From the NCBI GenBank assembly GCA_039545275.1, contig BCHS01000004.1, forward strand, positions 697,078 through 761,077: a stretch of 64,000 bases of DNA, written 5' to 3'. Below are positions 50,844 through 62,465 of this stretch, one piece after another; positions within the stretch are counted from its first letter, which is position 1; each line of letters opens with the position of its first letter. The position numbers and the translations under genes were made by a program. Below the pieces are notes generated by a model that was given only the letters and a program-made list of their open reading frames with translations, was not told the origin of the DNA and ran no database searches. Origin of the DNA: Pseudomicrostroma phylloplanum. Taxonomy: Eukaryota > Basidiomycota > Exobasidiomycetes > Microstromatales.

Positions 50844-52694
50844 TCACCGCGGCACATGCTTCTCGCTCTTCTCGTGCCTGTCCATCTTGTCGCTCTCCAG
50901 AGCCCTGACCATCCGGGCGAAATATTGCTCTACTTTAGACAAGTATTCCTCGTCATGTAGCAAGTCCAGCCTGTCACCTGCTGCGACGTTGAGGGTTGCG
51001 GCGGCTCCGTACAGTGGCCAATCGGCGCTTGTATCTGGGATAGCAGACTGAAGTGTGAGGACATGAGCTTCGTTGCCTCTGCATAGTGTGGAGCACGTTC
51101 GCCGGACGTGAGCGCTTTGCGATTGCTGCTGCGCGCTCTCGCCATCGTTGCGATCAAATTGCTGCTCGGCATCAGCCGTCTCTATGTTGCATTCGCCCTG
51201 TCGCTTCACCTCCGTATCTGCTTCAGTGTTGTCTTGAACATCACCACTGTGTATGTTCAACCTGCCGAGAGCAAGAGCCGTGATGGCAGTCCATCCTCTT
51301 GCAGCGTTAAGGGAATTGTAGCCGCCTCCTCCCAGGAGCAACATCTTCACGCCCGGGTGCTCCCGGGTATACCTCAGCACTTGTTGCACCGAAAGCAACA
51401 GGCTCTTGAGGTCTAAATTCCACTGCTTCATCGGGTCCCCGGCTAGTCCGTCCAGACCACACTGGACCACAATTGCCTCTGGCTCGTAGGCTGCCAGCAC
51501 TGGCATCACGCAGCTTGACCATACACGAGCCCAGGTCTCTGGACCTGCATCAGGTTTGAGGGGGACCTGCAGCGAGTGAGCGTTGCTACGAGCAGCTTTA
51601 GTGTGTTTCTCATCTTGGTAGTCGATTGTGTCGGAAAGCACGTCAGGAGCTGCAGGGTAGAAGCCTGGGGCTTGATTGTGGATAGAGAGCGTGAGGACAG
51701 AAGAGGAACCTCGGAAGGCTTCTTCAACTCCATCTCCCCAGTGCAGGTCGAGGTCGATGTACAGAACTCTTTCCAGGCGCTTGAGAACCGTACGGCGCTT
51801 CCTGCTGGCCGGTGAGGCTATTCTTGTCTCACGCTTCCTTCCATTGATACTGATCTTATCGTGAGCCCGGATGATGTCCTCGGGCCGAGCGCCGAAGCCG
51901 AGTGAGGTGGCTGCAAGTGGGGAGGCAGAGGCACTGCCGGCGGTCTCGGGGCCTTCGAGACGGTCATTGTCCTCCTCAATGACTATCTTTCGAGGTTTTC
52001 GGAGCTCAAGAATGGCCAATACGATATCATTCACGTAGCAGAACCCAGCCGCTCGAGACTTGTGCGCATGATGTCTTCCGCCGTCCCAGTTGATGGCTAT
52101 GTCTGCTGTATCATCTGCAAGACACTTTGCTGCCGTGATCGAAGCGCCTGCAACGAGTCTGACGTGATCGCCTAGCTCGGGGAAGCGATAGCAGTCGTCA
52201 ACCAGTCCATAAACTTCGTCGTCCAGCGCTTTCCGCTCGTTTTTGCCCGCGAGAAGACCTTCGACGTATGTCCCGGAATGAAAGGCTTTCAGTGCTTGCT
52301 CAGTAGCCGGCTCGGGGGTGATGACCTCAGCTCTCGCCAGACGAGCATCAGCGCTTCTTGCGATTGCTTCTTCACTCTTGCTACCATAGCCGTCTTGACC
52401 ATCCTCGACAGTGCTCAGTGAGTCAACTCCGCTTTGATTCCCATGATCACCTCCAGCAAGCAGCTTGACCAGAGCCAAAGGATCCTCGTCGTCTCCTTCA
52501 AGACCTGCATCCGGTCTTTCTAGGAGCTCTGAGGCAGACGGCAGGTCTAGAAGGCCGAAGTGGTACACAAGGGAGTGTACCATCTGCGAACGTCCGACGT
52601 TGGAAGGTAGAGCGTTCGACGCTGAAATGAGAGCTGGCGAGAGCGCATAGCATACACGCGGGCGGGGCGCCAGCGGCGCTTCAGGAGAGCTCAT
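50844..52694 (-). CDS. HOS1: Histone deacetylase, class I HOS1-like
   Basis: Zinc-dependent lysine deacetylase; yeast Hos1 acts on histones or on the cohesin subunit Smc3. Intronless gene of 616 residues. Visible motifs: GRSQMVHSLVYHFGLL near the start, the active-site loop NWDGGRHHAHKSRAAGFCYV with its His pair, metal ligands in YIDLDLHWGDGVEEAF, the substrate loop around GFYPAAPDVL, an aspartate ligand region at QCGLDGLAGDPM, and the tyrosine loop GGGGYNSLNAARGW. GGRHH in place of the GGLHH of Rpd3/Hos2 and HDAC1-type enzymes points to Hos1. Low-complexity inserts occur near residues 75-130 and 260-300. The C terminus is basic/acidic mixed and rich in His and Lys. Confidence 0.9.
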   Translation of the reverse strand: MSSPEAPLAPRPRVCYALSPALISASNALPSNVGRSQMVHSLVYHFGLLDLPSASELLERPDAGLEGDDEDPLALVKLLAGGDHGNQSGVDSLSTVEDGQDGYGSKSEEAIARSADARLARAEVITPEPATEQALKAFHSGTYVEGLLAGKNERKALDDEVYGLVDDCYRFPELGDHVRLVAGASITAAKCLADDTADIAINWDGGRHHAHKSRAAGFCYVNDIVLAILELRKPRKIVIEEDNDRLEGPETAGSASASPLAATSLGFGARPEDIIRAHDKISINGRKRETRIASPASRKRRTVLKRLERVLYIDLDLHWGDGVEEAFRGSSSVLTLSIHNQAPGFYPAAPDVLSDTIDYQDEKHTKAARSNAHSLQVPLKPDAGPETWARVWSSCVMPVLAAYEPEAIVVQCGLDGLAGDPMKQWNLDLKSLLLSVQQVLRYTREHPGVKMLLLGGGGYNSLNAARGWTAITALALGRLNIHSGDVQDNTEADTEVKRQGECNIETADAEQQFDRNDGESAQQQSQSAHVRRTCSTLCRGNEAHVLTLQSAIPDTSADWPLYGAAATLNVAAGDRLDLLHDEEYLSKVEQYFARMVRALESDKMDRHEKSEKHVPR

Positions 52695-52994
52695 GACAGT
52701 CCGCTAGACAGCTATACGAAGGGAGCTAGCAGTCTGTCAGAAGATCCCTACAGCATGACTTGTCCAGGACGGAGCGCAGTAGAAGCGAAGCGGCACCAGG
52801 AACGACGAGGAAGGAGTGAGCATTGCATCTCGCAGTTGCGCTCAGGCCAACTTCTTCTCGACGGAAGTGGCCACGCGTCAGGCAGGCCAGTCAGCCGAAA
52901 TATTGGTACAACAAGGAGTTGGAAAGATGTGTGTACAAAAGGATGCAAATGTATGACGAGAAATATGCACTACTGGGAGGCAGCTCCTCCTGGT
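52695..52994. other. Intergenic, deacetylase promoter
   Basis: 300 bases between the deacetylase start and the CDC45 stop. No gene or element seen. Confidence 0.4.
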
Positions 52995-55479
52995 TCAACT
53001 CTTCAGATGCAACCTCTCCACAAAGCCGCCCAGGTCTTCTTGTCGGATCTCGACGATGCCTGTGTCGAACCACCCCTCGTAGCGACTCCTCGCTCCCGAC
53101 TTCTTGATGGCATCTTGGAATGCCAGTCCGAAGCGATTGCGCTCGGTGTCTCCGTACTCGTTCGATCCTACCAGTCCAACGACCAGGTAGGTACTCGTCG
53201 TCTGATTGAGGGCGCACAGCACGAATGGAAGCGACCTTGCCGCTAGCGCCGCTGCCGTGTCCGGCGTCTCGGCCTCGTCGTCCACATTCTTCCTCTTCAG
53301 CTTTGCCTTTTCCTTGCGCAGCTTCTTGGCTTCGATTTTCCTTCGATCTTGCTCATTGACAATGTCTCTTAGCGCGTCGGTCAACCAGAGTCCGAGCCTG
53401 GTCAGCATAGAGGGCTGCGCGGCGAAGAGATCGAGGTGAGGTCCATCGCGCAGGATCGCCAGACGGAAGGACTTCATGGAGCGGATGGACTGCTTGTCGA
53501 TGAGCGATGTGCCTACACTCAGGATTGCAGAGTGCAGGGAGCGGGCCAGGCTGAGTGAAGAGTTGAGGAGGGAGAGGTTGCTGGACTTCTTTGTATCCAG
53601 TGCTTCATACGTGGCAAAGAAGTTTCTCACCCACGCAGCTTGTTGCTTGGACGGATATGCCTCAGACTCGCCGAGCTGATCAGCCTCTTCATCTTCTCCC
53701 TCCGCCTGTGCATCGTTGGCGCCATTTCTAGCTGGCGCATTATTCTCCTTGTCGTCCCCCGATCGGCTGTCGGTACCACCTCCACCGATACTCCATAAGC
53801 GCTTTGCGCCAAAGAGCTCAGAGCTGACCGGGGTGCCTTGACCCCCGTAGGCTCCTCTACTGTCCATACCAATGCTCGAGTTACCTGGTGCTGCACCGCT
53901 AAAGGTCAGCGCTTCATCCTGAACTTCGATCTTGATCCCAGTGGCAGCTGTCAAAAGGGCATTAAGTCCCTCCACGGTATCCATAGCCGAGAGTGGATTT
54001 GAGCGATAGCCAAAGGACCGAATGAAAGACCTGAAGACCAGCTCGGTCAGTCCATACTCGGGCGCAATACTCTCGAGACGGCCGATGAGCGAATTCCGCA
54101 AGTCTAGAGGCATGTTGTTGTAGTGTTGTCTCGAGTGTATCAGAGAGAAACCCATCTTGGCTAGTAGACCTCGGATCTTGATGAGGCCCTTTTCTCTCCA
54201 GACGCCGAGCTTACCGGCAACGTAAGGCGTATGGTACATTGCGCTCTCCAGACTCCAATGCCGATAGAGGGTGAATCGCAGCTCATCTTTCACCACCCGT
54301 ATCCTGCCATCGTCGGCTGTTGCTGGCCTGGGAAGATGATCTGTGGGCGCAGCAGCAACAGTGTGCCCATTTGTTGTTGGTGGAGCTGGATTGAGGGCTA
54401 ACACATCTGAGGCTAGCGACTTCGCGTGCTGCTCGTACAGGTAGTAGGGGACCGCATTTGAGACGTATTGGTGAGTGAGGCCCAGAATAGCGAGCCACAG
54501 GCCTTCGTTCTCCGCTCTACCTAAAGCTTCGGCCAAGGCGAAGATCATGCCGGCCACGCTCATCCCCAGACCGGTACCGCGATGGTAGTACCGGGTGAGA
54601 ATGGCTCGATAGACGTCCTTTTGTTCTCTGCTGACGCGCTTGACAGGTGACTTGCGAGCCTTCTTACGCCGACGGGAGCGGCCCTCCTGCCCTTCTCCGT
54701 CGTCACCCCTTTGTGAGCCTACACTGCTCCCCCGCCTTTGCTTCCTTTTCCTTCCGAGGCCGCTCGAGGAGCCTTCACCGACATACTCGGCATCACTCTC
54801 GTCCTCCTCATCGCTCTCCTCGTCGTCGTCACTTTCGCTCTCCGAGTCAGATTCGTCGTCTTCGTCGCTATCAACGTCGAATTCGAGGCTCTCGTACGCC
54901 TCCCTCTCCTTTTGCATCTTGGCGATGATGTCTCCATCGTCCCACACCCAGATGCGATCCATAATCTCGTTAGTGGCAAAGAGATTGTCCAAATTCCAAG
55001 GCCGATGCGAGTCTATCAGATGGATGTGCGTTGCAGCGGGCAGGGGTAGGGCGTCGGGTCCAAAGTAAGAGGGCAAGGAGAGGAGGGATCCAAGGTTCAG
55101 AAGAACGAGAGTATGTAGCTGATACGGAAGGCCTTTCATGTCAGCGTCTTCGCGGCTTCAAAGTCATTCGCCAGTCAAATGTACTCACATCTTCGTTGCC
55201 TGCAACATCTTCTGCCAATATCCTCTGCATCCTCTTGAAACCGTCCACCGGGGCGATCCTATACATGATCTCGTCCTCGGTCAAGAGCCTTGCCAAGGCA
55301 CGAGCTGCGCAGATTGCGTCTACATCCGTGGCCACCAGTATCAGCACTGCTCCGGCAGCAGCCGAGCCCATGGAGGACTGTCTCCGTGCGGACCGGAGAA
55401 TGTGGTGGTATGCATGGGAGTAGTCCTTGGCCGTGGAGGGTAGCGGAGCGTTAGGGTTCGGGAGGTGCACGAGCACCAT
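52995..55479 (-). CDS. CDC45: CDC45 replication initiation factor
   Basis: Subunit of the CMG helicase with MCM2-7 and GINS. Two exons (55479-55189, 55118-52995; phase 0) give 804 residues. Exon 1 carries VATDVDAICAARALARLL and IAPVDGFKRMQRIL. The acceptor used is TATCAG at 55119, which joins to LHTLVLLNLGS, restoring the conserved block and leaving MKGLPYQ inside the intron. Downstream are LIDSHRPWNLDNLF, a long acidic Ser/Asp/Glu insert, QHYNNMPLDLRNSL, a helical C-terminal half, and DTERNRFGLAFQDAIKKS near the end. It is divergent from SPT6 over 690 bases. Confidence 0.94.
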
Positions 55480-56169
55480 GCTGAGGGCGACAGATTGACG
55501 TGACTCAGCGTCCGCAACTACTGAGGTTGGACAGATGGGCGGTGTATGCTACGCTTGGAGAATCGTTGTGGATCGTAGAATATATTTACGTGATGCTTGC
55601 TATGTGGGTAGGTGACAGCGGTACTGTATGCTGCAATGCTTCGAGAAAGGGTAGTGGTGAAAGTCGAGAGCTGTGACCTATGATGCTTCTTAAGTGTGTG
55701 ATTTGTAGGGACGAGGTGATGCTACTTGAAGATGCTGATGTTGTGAGGGAATCTGACAGAAGGAGCGGTACGCCTCGGGTAACTGGCGTCGCCTCTTTGC
55801 CCAAAGTGACACTTTCGTGACGCGAACCAATTTCGCTTCCGCCTGAGCCACGCCCCGCCAGAAGCCACACAGCGCGCAGTCGGATCGGAGGCAGCCCCTC
55901 CGCCCGACCTGGCCTGGTCCCGAAGGACGACGAGCGACAGCCAGCCTTGTTTCTTCTCATCTCAAGCAGCCTCTAGCGAGCGCCCACCACCATACCCTTG
56001 TCTCGGCCATCCCTCTTGCTACACACAGCAGTCTCTACTGCATAGTCTCCTCTCTGAGAGATTGGCTTGGTGAGCTCGTCCCAAGGCCCGCCTTCGCCGC
56101 GGTGGACCCGTCTAGCTAGATCCAGGACAACGAGCTCCCTCCGTTCCTCCCCGCATTCCAAGACGCGCC
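55480..56169. promoter_or_regulatory. Divergent region between CDC45 and SPT6
   Basis: 690 bases holding both promoters. No TATA box is obvious; the SPT6 side is C-rich with CTCTC stretches just before its ATG. Minus-strand open frames here have no domain. Confidence 0.5.
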
Positions 56170-59100
56170 ATGGACGAGGATCCAGCAGACTTCCCCACTC
56201 AGCGCTTTCAAGATGACGAAGAGGGAGGCGGAGAGGCGCAAGGCGATGGCATGGGAGACACAGTAGACTCCCCTGATAATGCCCCACCTCAGCGCGGCTT
56301 TCAGAAGCCCAAGTCGCGACCCGGCGATGGAGTCGTGAACGACTTCGATGACGATGAAGAGGACGAGGATGACGAGGAGGGCATCGACCTCATGAAGGAG
56401 GATGGGGACGACGATGACTCGAGTGAAGAGGAGGACGAAGACGACCCAGAGGAGGCTAGGCTCATTGCCGAAGGCTTCATCGTCGACGAGGAAGACGTGG
56501 AGCAGAGCGACGATGATGCAGCCGAGAAGAAGAGGAAGAAGAGGAGGAGACTTAGAAAGCTGAGGAACAAGAAGAAGGAGAAAGGTCAGTATGCGACTCA
56601 ATGACATGCTAGTCAGCCATCCGATCCTGACATCTCTCACCTCCTTCCGCAATCATGCAGATGCAGACGAAGAGGATCTGGATGAAGACGACTTGGACCT
56701 GTTGGCAGAGAACAGGGGCGAGTCCAGGACGCAAAAGGTGAGCAGAATAAGTTCGATATTTCAAGGGCCTCCGGAGATGAGACTGACCACCACAGCTTTG
56801 CCAATTCCCTTTGCAGAAGAAGCGCTTCCGGAGAGGCTCTGGCTCACCGGAGCCTGCACAGTCATCGTCCCGGAGCCGCGACCTGGCCCGCATCTTTGAC
56901 GATGACGATGATGATGACGACGAGGCCGCCGCTCGCCCTCGCCGTTTAGCCATTGACGATGAAGATGACGACGAGGAAGATCTTCCCTCGGTTTCTGAGG
57001 CGCTTCGTCGAGCAGCTCAACGAAAGCCTAAGGAGCGCCCACAAGCACCCGTCCCAGCCCAAGCGTATGCCGAGGACGACATGGACGACTTCATCGACGA
57101 TGATGATGACAGCGATGAAGCTAACGAGATGGAAGACCTCGACGAAGATGAGAGAGAAGAGCGTCGTAGGCAAAAGCGAGAGCAAAAGAAGGCCGAAAAG
57201 GCGGCCAGGAGAGCCACGCGAGGAGCCTTTGCTGGAGGCATGGACCCAAACAAAGCCGGAATCGATGCAGATGCCTGGGAAGAGATCAACGACATCTTCG
57301 GAGACGGCTCGGATTATCAGTGGGCTTACAAGAAGGGAGACATTTCAGACGATGGCGGAGAAGATGAAGATGACGCTGCAGAGGTCGACGCTGATGGCCT
57401 TCTCATCGGGGATGGCAAGCCCAAGAAGAAGGTCGTCGAGTTCAAGGACATCTTCGAGCCTGCTGCAATCAAGGAGCGAATGCTCACGGATGCCGACGAG
57501 CGAGTCAAGCAAATCGATTGGCCCGAGCGATTCCAACTTGCTCTTCCCGGCGAGGACGGATTGAAGCTTCTCGAGACGCCTGTCGAGAGTCCTGATCTGG
57601 ACCGAGCGACCTTGTGGATGGCGCCTCGAATCTCAACCCGATGCACAAACGACTTCAACACTCCCGGCGGCACATTTCACCATCTCCGTCAACAATGGTT
57701 TGCTGCTGTGAGACTCGTTCTTGAGTACATTCTCATTGATCGTCTCGAGGTCCCGTTCCTCTACGCCCACAGGTCGGATCAGCTCACCCATGACAGCCCT
57801 TTTGTGGACCCTATTTCTGGGAAGCTACGCTCCATCAACTATCTTACTCGACGAGAGCTCCACACAGTGACAAGTCTGGCGTTCAGATGGAAGACGCTGC
57901 ACGCCAGGAAGCTCGCCATCCGCCGGACGTTTGAACAGATTGGCATCTCGGAGGGCGGCGACGTGGGACAAGGTGTCGCTCAGACCCTACAGTTCGAGAG
58001 TATGCTAGACAGGGTCGAGAGTCTCGAGGAGCTTTCTGATCTTGCAGACTGGCTCACAATGCGATACGGACCGCGCATGAAGGATGCGCAGGCGGCGGCG
58101 CTTGCAGACCTCGAGATCACCGGCCACACAGGGACCGTTGCTCCTTCGACTTTCAAGAGACCAGGTGTTGTAGGACAGTACGAGCGTATCAAGGGTACTG
58201 CTATCTCGGATCTAGCAAAGCGATTTGGTATTTCGTCATCAGAGCTGGCTGAGAACCTGCTTGCCGGATCTGCAGCTCGACGCTACTTCCCGGAAGACGA
58301 GCTGGAAGCTCCAGAGACACTCGCGGAGCAATATGTGGACTTCCAATCAGGCGTTCGATCTGCCGACGCCGCTCTCGAGATGGCAAAGGTGCTCATCAGT
58401 CTCGAAGTGGGCCATGAGCCCGTGCTCAGGAGAGAGGCAAGGCGGCTCTTCCGCGAGCACGCTCAGGTCACAGTTCGTCCAACCGAGCGGGGTCAGCTGA
58501 AGATCGACGAAGAGCATCCTTTCTGGAACTTCAAGTACCTGGAGAGCAAACCAGTGAAGGAGTTTGTGGCCGCGGAAGCACCCCCTCGTCCACAGCCATC
58601 TTACGGTGGCCGCCAGCCAGCACAAGCCATCCCCTCTCAGACGCAGTTCCTGCTCATTTTACAGGCAGAGGAAGACTCGTCTGTGACAGTTGAGATCGCG
58701 TTGCCCGATGAGGTGTTTGCCGACTTCCGTGAGAGGCTCAATCAAGCATTTGCCTCTGAAGGTGTGAGCGAAGTCAGTCACAAGTGGAACCTTTTGCGAA
58801 AAGACATCATCGAGATGGCTGTGGAAAGCAGCTTGATCCCAACGGGAAGGATCTGGGTGCGAGAGTGGTTGAAGGAGGAGTGTTCTGAATGGTTGTGCAA
58901 GAGCTGTGAGGCTACTTTGGACCGAAGGCTGGACGCTCGGCCGTACGAGTCTAGGAGCATGGCCGCTCGACGCCGATTCCCCGACGATAATGATTCGGAC
59001 GCAGGCGACGAGGGTGACACAAACGCCTCTAAGAGCATTTACACTCCGTCTGTCCTAGCGGTATCGCACGGGCAAGGTGACCCCCGGAGGGATGCAATTG

Positions 59101-61664
59101 CTGCAGTCTTCCTCGATGCCGCCGGCCGGTTCAGAGCCTCAACGACATTCGACCACATCAATACTCCTACACCCGAGCAGCAAGAAGCTTTACAAGCTAC
59201 TCAGCAAGCTGAAGAGGCTAGAGCGGCAAGACGTGGAGAGGCTGCTCCAGACCTTGTCACGCCCAGGCAGAAGTTCATCAAGATGCTGTCCACCTACCGA
59301 CCAGACGTCATCGTCCTCAATGGCTTCAGCCCGCGGACTGTACAGCTGAAGCAGCAATTGGAAGCAATCGTCGAGGAAGCCAAGGAGGCCATCATCAGCG
59401 AACAGAGGATATCGCCCCAGCAAGCGGACAAGGCTTCCATTGACGTGATCTACGTTCACGACGATACCGCCCGCCTATTCCAGCACTCGCAAAGAGCAGC
59501 CGACGAGTTCCCGGATCTCAAGACGCTCCACAGATACTGCGTTGGTCTTGCTAGGTATACCCAGAGTCCTCTGCTCGAATTTGCTTCGCTGGGCGATGAC
59601 TTGCTCGTCATCAACTTTGATCCCTATCAGCGTTTGGTGCCCCAGGAGCGGCTCAGGACGTATCTCGAGCGTAGTATCGTCTCCTCTACAAACGAGGTGG
59701 GCGTGGATCTCAACAAGTCTGTTGGGGACGCCTACTACCGACAGCTGCTGCCATTTATCTGCGGTCTGGGGCCTCGCAAAGCCAAGGCACTCATCGATGC
59801 GATCAGCCGACGTCTCGAAGGTACTGTGATCAACCGACGTGCTTTGCTCGAGAAGCAGATCATGAGCTGGCCCATCTTCTCCAATGCTAGCGCTTTCCTC
59901 ATCATCAACTTCTCTGGCGGTGTTGCTCCTGCCATTCGGCCGGAGGCTGTCGAGACCGAGGTGGTCGACAAGGAGAAGAACACTCCTGACGTCCTCGATC
60001 GGACTCGTATTCATCCTGAGGACTACAAGTTCGCACGAAAGATGGCGGCAGACGCTCTGGGTCTGGACGAGGAGGATCTGGACGACGAGCATTCTTCATA
60101 TCCTTGTGCCTTGCTGCTGGATGACCCCGACGCGGGTAGGAAGCTTCGAGAGCTCGACATCGACTCGTATGCAAGTGTCCTGTTAAGGAAGCACGGTGAT
60201 CGAAAGAAGCTCTCACTGGAACAATGCACGGATGAGCTCCTTCGCCCCTTCGGTGAGCTTCGTGGCCCCTTCAAGCTACCGACTCAAGACGAGATGCTTA
60301 CGATCTTGACTGGAGAGACTCCTCGGACACTTGATCGCGAGTCCATCGTCAATGTCACTGTCTACAGTATCTTCCCGACCCACATCAGCGTCAGGCTAGA
60401 CTGTGGTATGGAAGGGACAATCAACGAGCAGTACCTCGTTCCGCTCGAGCTCGATGAGTACGCCGCCATGGGTGAAAAGCCTCCACGCCTCCGCTCTCTG
60501 GTGAAACGGGATCAGACGCTCAAGGCTCAGATCATCGACATCGACAAGGACAAGCTGCAAGTGGAGCTGACTGCTAAGCCCTCTCATCTCTTGGCTGCCG
60601 AGAACATGAGGCTGCAGAATGTCAGTGTAGCCATTGACCCCAGATACTGGAATGGCGAGCGAGCAGAGAAGGACCGGCGGCAGGCAGAGTTCAAGAAGCA
60701 GGCTGCGAGGAATCGAAGCAGCACCTCGCGCTTTGTCAAGCATCCCAACTTCAGGAACTTCAAAGCCGGACAAGCAGAGGAGTTCTTGGCCAATCAGCCT
60801 CGCGGAGCTGTCATCGTCCGCCCAAGCTCAAAGGGCAATGACCACCTGGCTGTCACTTGGAAGGTGGACGATGGAGTGTATCAGCACCTGGATGTCCTCG
60901 AGCTCGAAAAGGAGAACGAGTACTCCCTGGGCAAGATCCTTCGGGTGATGAATGTGACGTACAACGACCTCGACGAGCTCATCGTCAACCATGTCAACCC
61001 AATGGCCAAGATGGTGGAGATGCTGGTGAACCACGAGAAGTACAAGGGCACAGAGAAGGAGCTGGAGCAATTCCTCACCACTTGGTGTCTTGCTAACCCT
61101 ACTCGTTCCACGTACGCCTTTGGCATCGATCGAGCTCATCCCGGTTGCTTCAAGCTGGGCTTCAAGGCCAACAGGGAGGCGCCCATCCAGTACTGGCCGG
61201 TGCGAGTACTACCAGGAAGGTTCAAGCTGCACCAGGCCGACCATCTCCCTGACGTAGCCTCCCTGTCGAACGCCTTCAAGACGCAGTACACTGCCATGTC
61301 CGCCAGTGCGCGGGGTGGCGCCACTCCGGCAGTAGGCATGGGTGGCGGCAACAATGCCTTCACTCCTCACGCCGGCGCTAGGACTCCCTACGGCAGCAGG
61401 ACGCCCATGCATGGCGGTATGACGCCTGGCAGAATTGCCGCGGGTGTTGGAGGTGGAATGACGCCTGCTGGAGCCGGATACGGTGGTATGACTCCGGCTT
61501 ACAACGGCGGTGGCGGTGGGCGAGGTGCCCCGCCCGGACCTCCTCCAGGTGCTCCTCCTGGCCCGCCGCCTGCGTTCCCTCCTCCCGGAGGCAACTATGG
61601 CTATGGAGCACCTCCCCCTCCTGGTCGACCACCGATGGCTCCTCCCCCTGGCCGAGGGTGGTAG
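56170..61664 (+). CDS. SPT6: SPT6 histone chaperone and transcription elongation factor
   Basis: Nuclear factor that travels with RNA polymerase II and reassembles nucleosomes. Three exons (56170-56584, 56661-56737, 56817-61664) join in phases 1 and 0 and give 1,779 residues. The N terminus is very acidic with Asp/Glu runs and a basic KKRKKRRRLRKLRNKKK patch. Next come DFNTPGGTFHH and the helical core, a YqgF-like part (RPDVIVLNGFSPRTVQL), the helix-hairpin-helix LLPFICGLGPRKAKALI, an S1 domain (VNVTVYSIFPTHISVRLDCG), and the tandem SH2 unit with PRGAVIVRPSSKGNDHLAVT. The tail has repeated Gly-Met-Thr-Pro and Ala-Arg-Thr-Pro units and ends in Pro/Gly runs, the usual kinase-substrate type of tail. 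Confidence 0.95.
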
Positions 61665-62465
61665 ACTAGACGTTCTCTGTTTTGGGCCTCGCTGCTTCAT
61701 TCGTTGCGCTTTTGTAGTCACATCTGAGCATTCTCCTGAATAGCATTTCATTCTTCTGGGTCTGGCCATGGTGTGAGCTCCTAGGATTCCGCGCCTGGTG
61801 ATCAGCGGAGCGGCCGGCAATTCCGCCCTTGCCGTTCCGGGTGAGGGTTCGCCGCCGCCGCGATGCGCTGCTCGGCCTTGTAATCAGTCATCCACTCTCA
61901 CGGCGTCTCACGCCATCCATCTCTCCCGCACCTTCACCTTCATCCTCCCCTGTCATCCACCACTCGCCGTACAATCTTACTCATCCTGCCGCACATAGCC
62001 CATCACCGTACTTCGCCATGAGCTCCACAGCTCCCACCAGCACCGGGCAGCCTTCCAGTACGAGCTCGCCCGGTAGCTCCACAAACACCTCCGGCACCGG
62101 TAGCGCACCCTTGAGCGTATTCGTGAGTAGCATATAGACCCACAGCTCCTTGGCGGCTCTCCTTCACCGGGCTCGCGTACTGGCAGCGAGAGACAGGCAT
62201 CGTACCTGGCTGGAGCATTGGCTGTTTCGCAGCTTCCGGACTGCTCTGTCCCACCGATGCTTCTTCGCGTGCTCCAAAGATGCGTATTTCAACGTATACT
62301 GAGGCTCCGACTCCTCATCCTTTCTCGCTTCCCTCTCGGCTGGCCCGTCTTAGACTTTCATCATTGGTTAGTACTCAGCAGTCTGATTCCTCGCCTCCTC
62401 CCTTCTCTGCCTCCCCCGCCATCCGCACACCCGTTCGCCACACCCACGCCATCTTCCACACGACG
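61665..62465. other. Intergenic, SPT6 3' end and leader of the next gene
   Basis: About 800 bases. The segment 62018-62122 is a Ser/Thr/Pro-rich open frame starting at an ATG and ending at a GTGAGT donor in phase 0. It could be a first exon of the following gene (acceptors CTCAG or GCAG near 62376-62380 keep frame) or an upstream open frame in the leader. Which is used cannot be decided here. Confidence 0.4.

Noticed and set aside
55586..55960. Minus-strand frame of 124 codons between CDC45 and SPT6
   Set aside because: Lies in the divergent promoter region, no domain and no conserved-looking composition.
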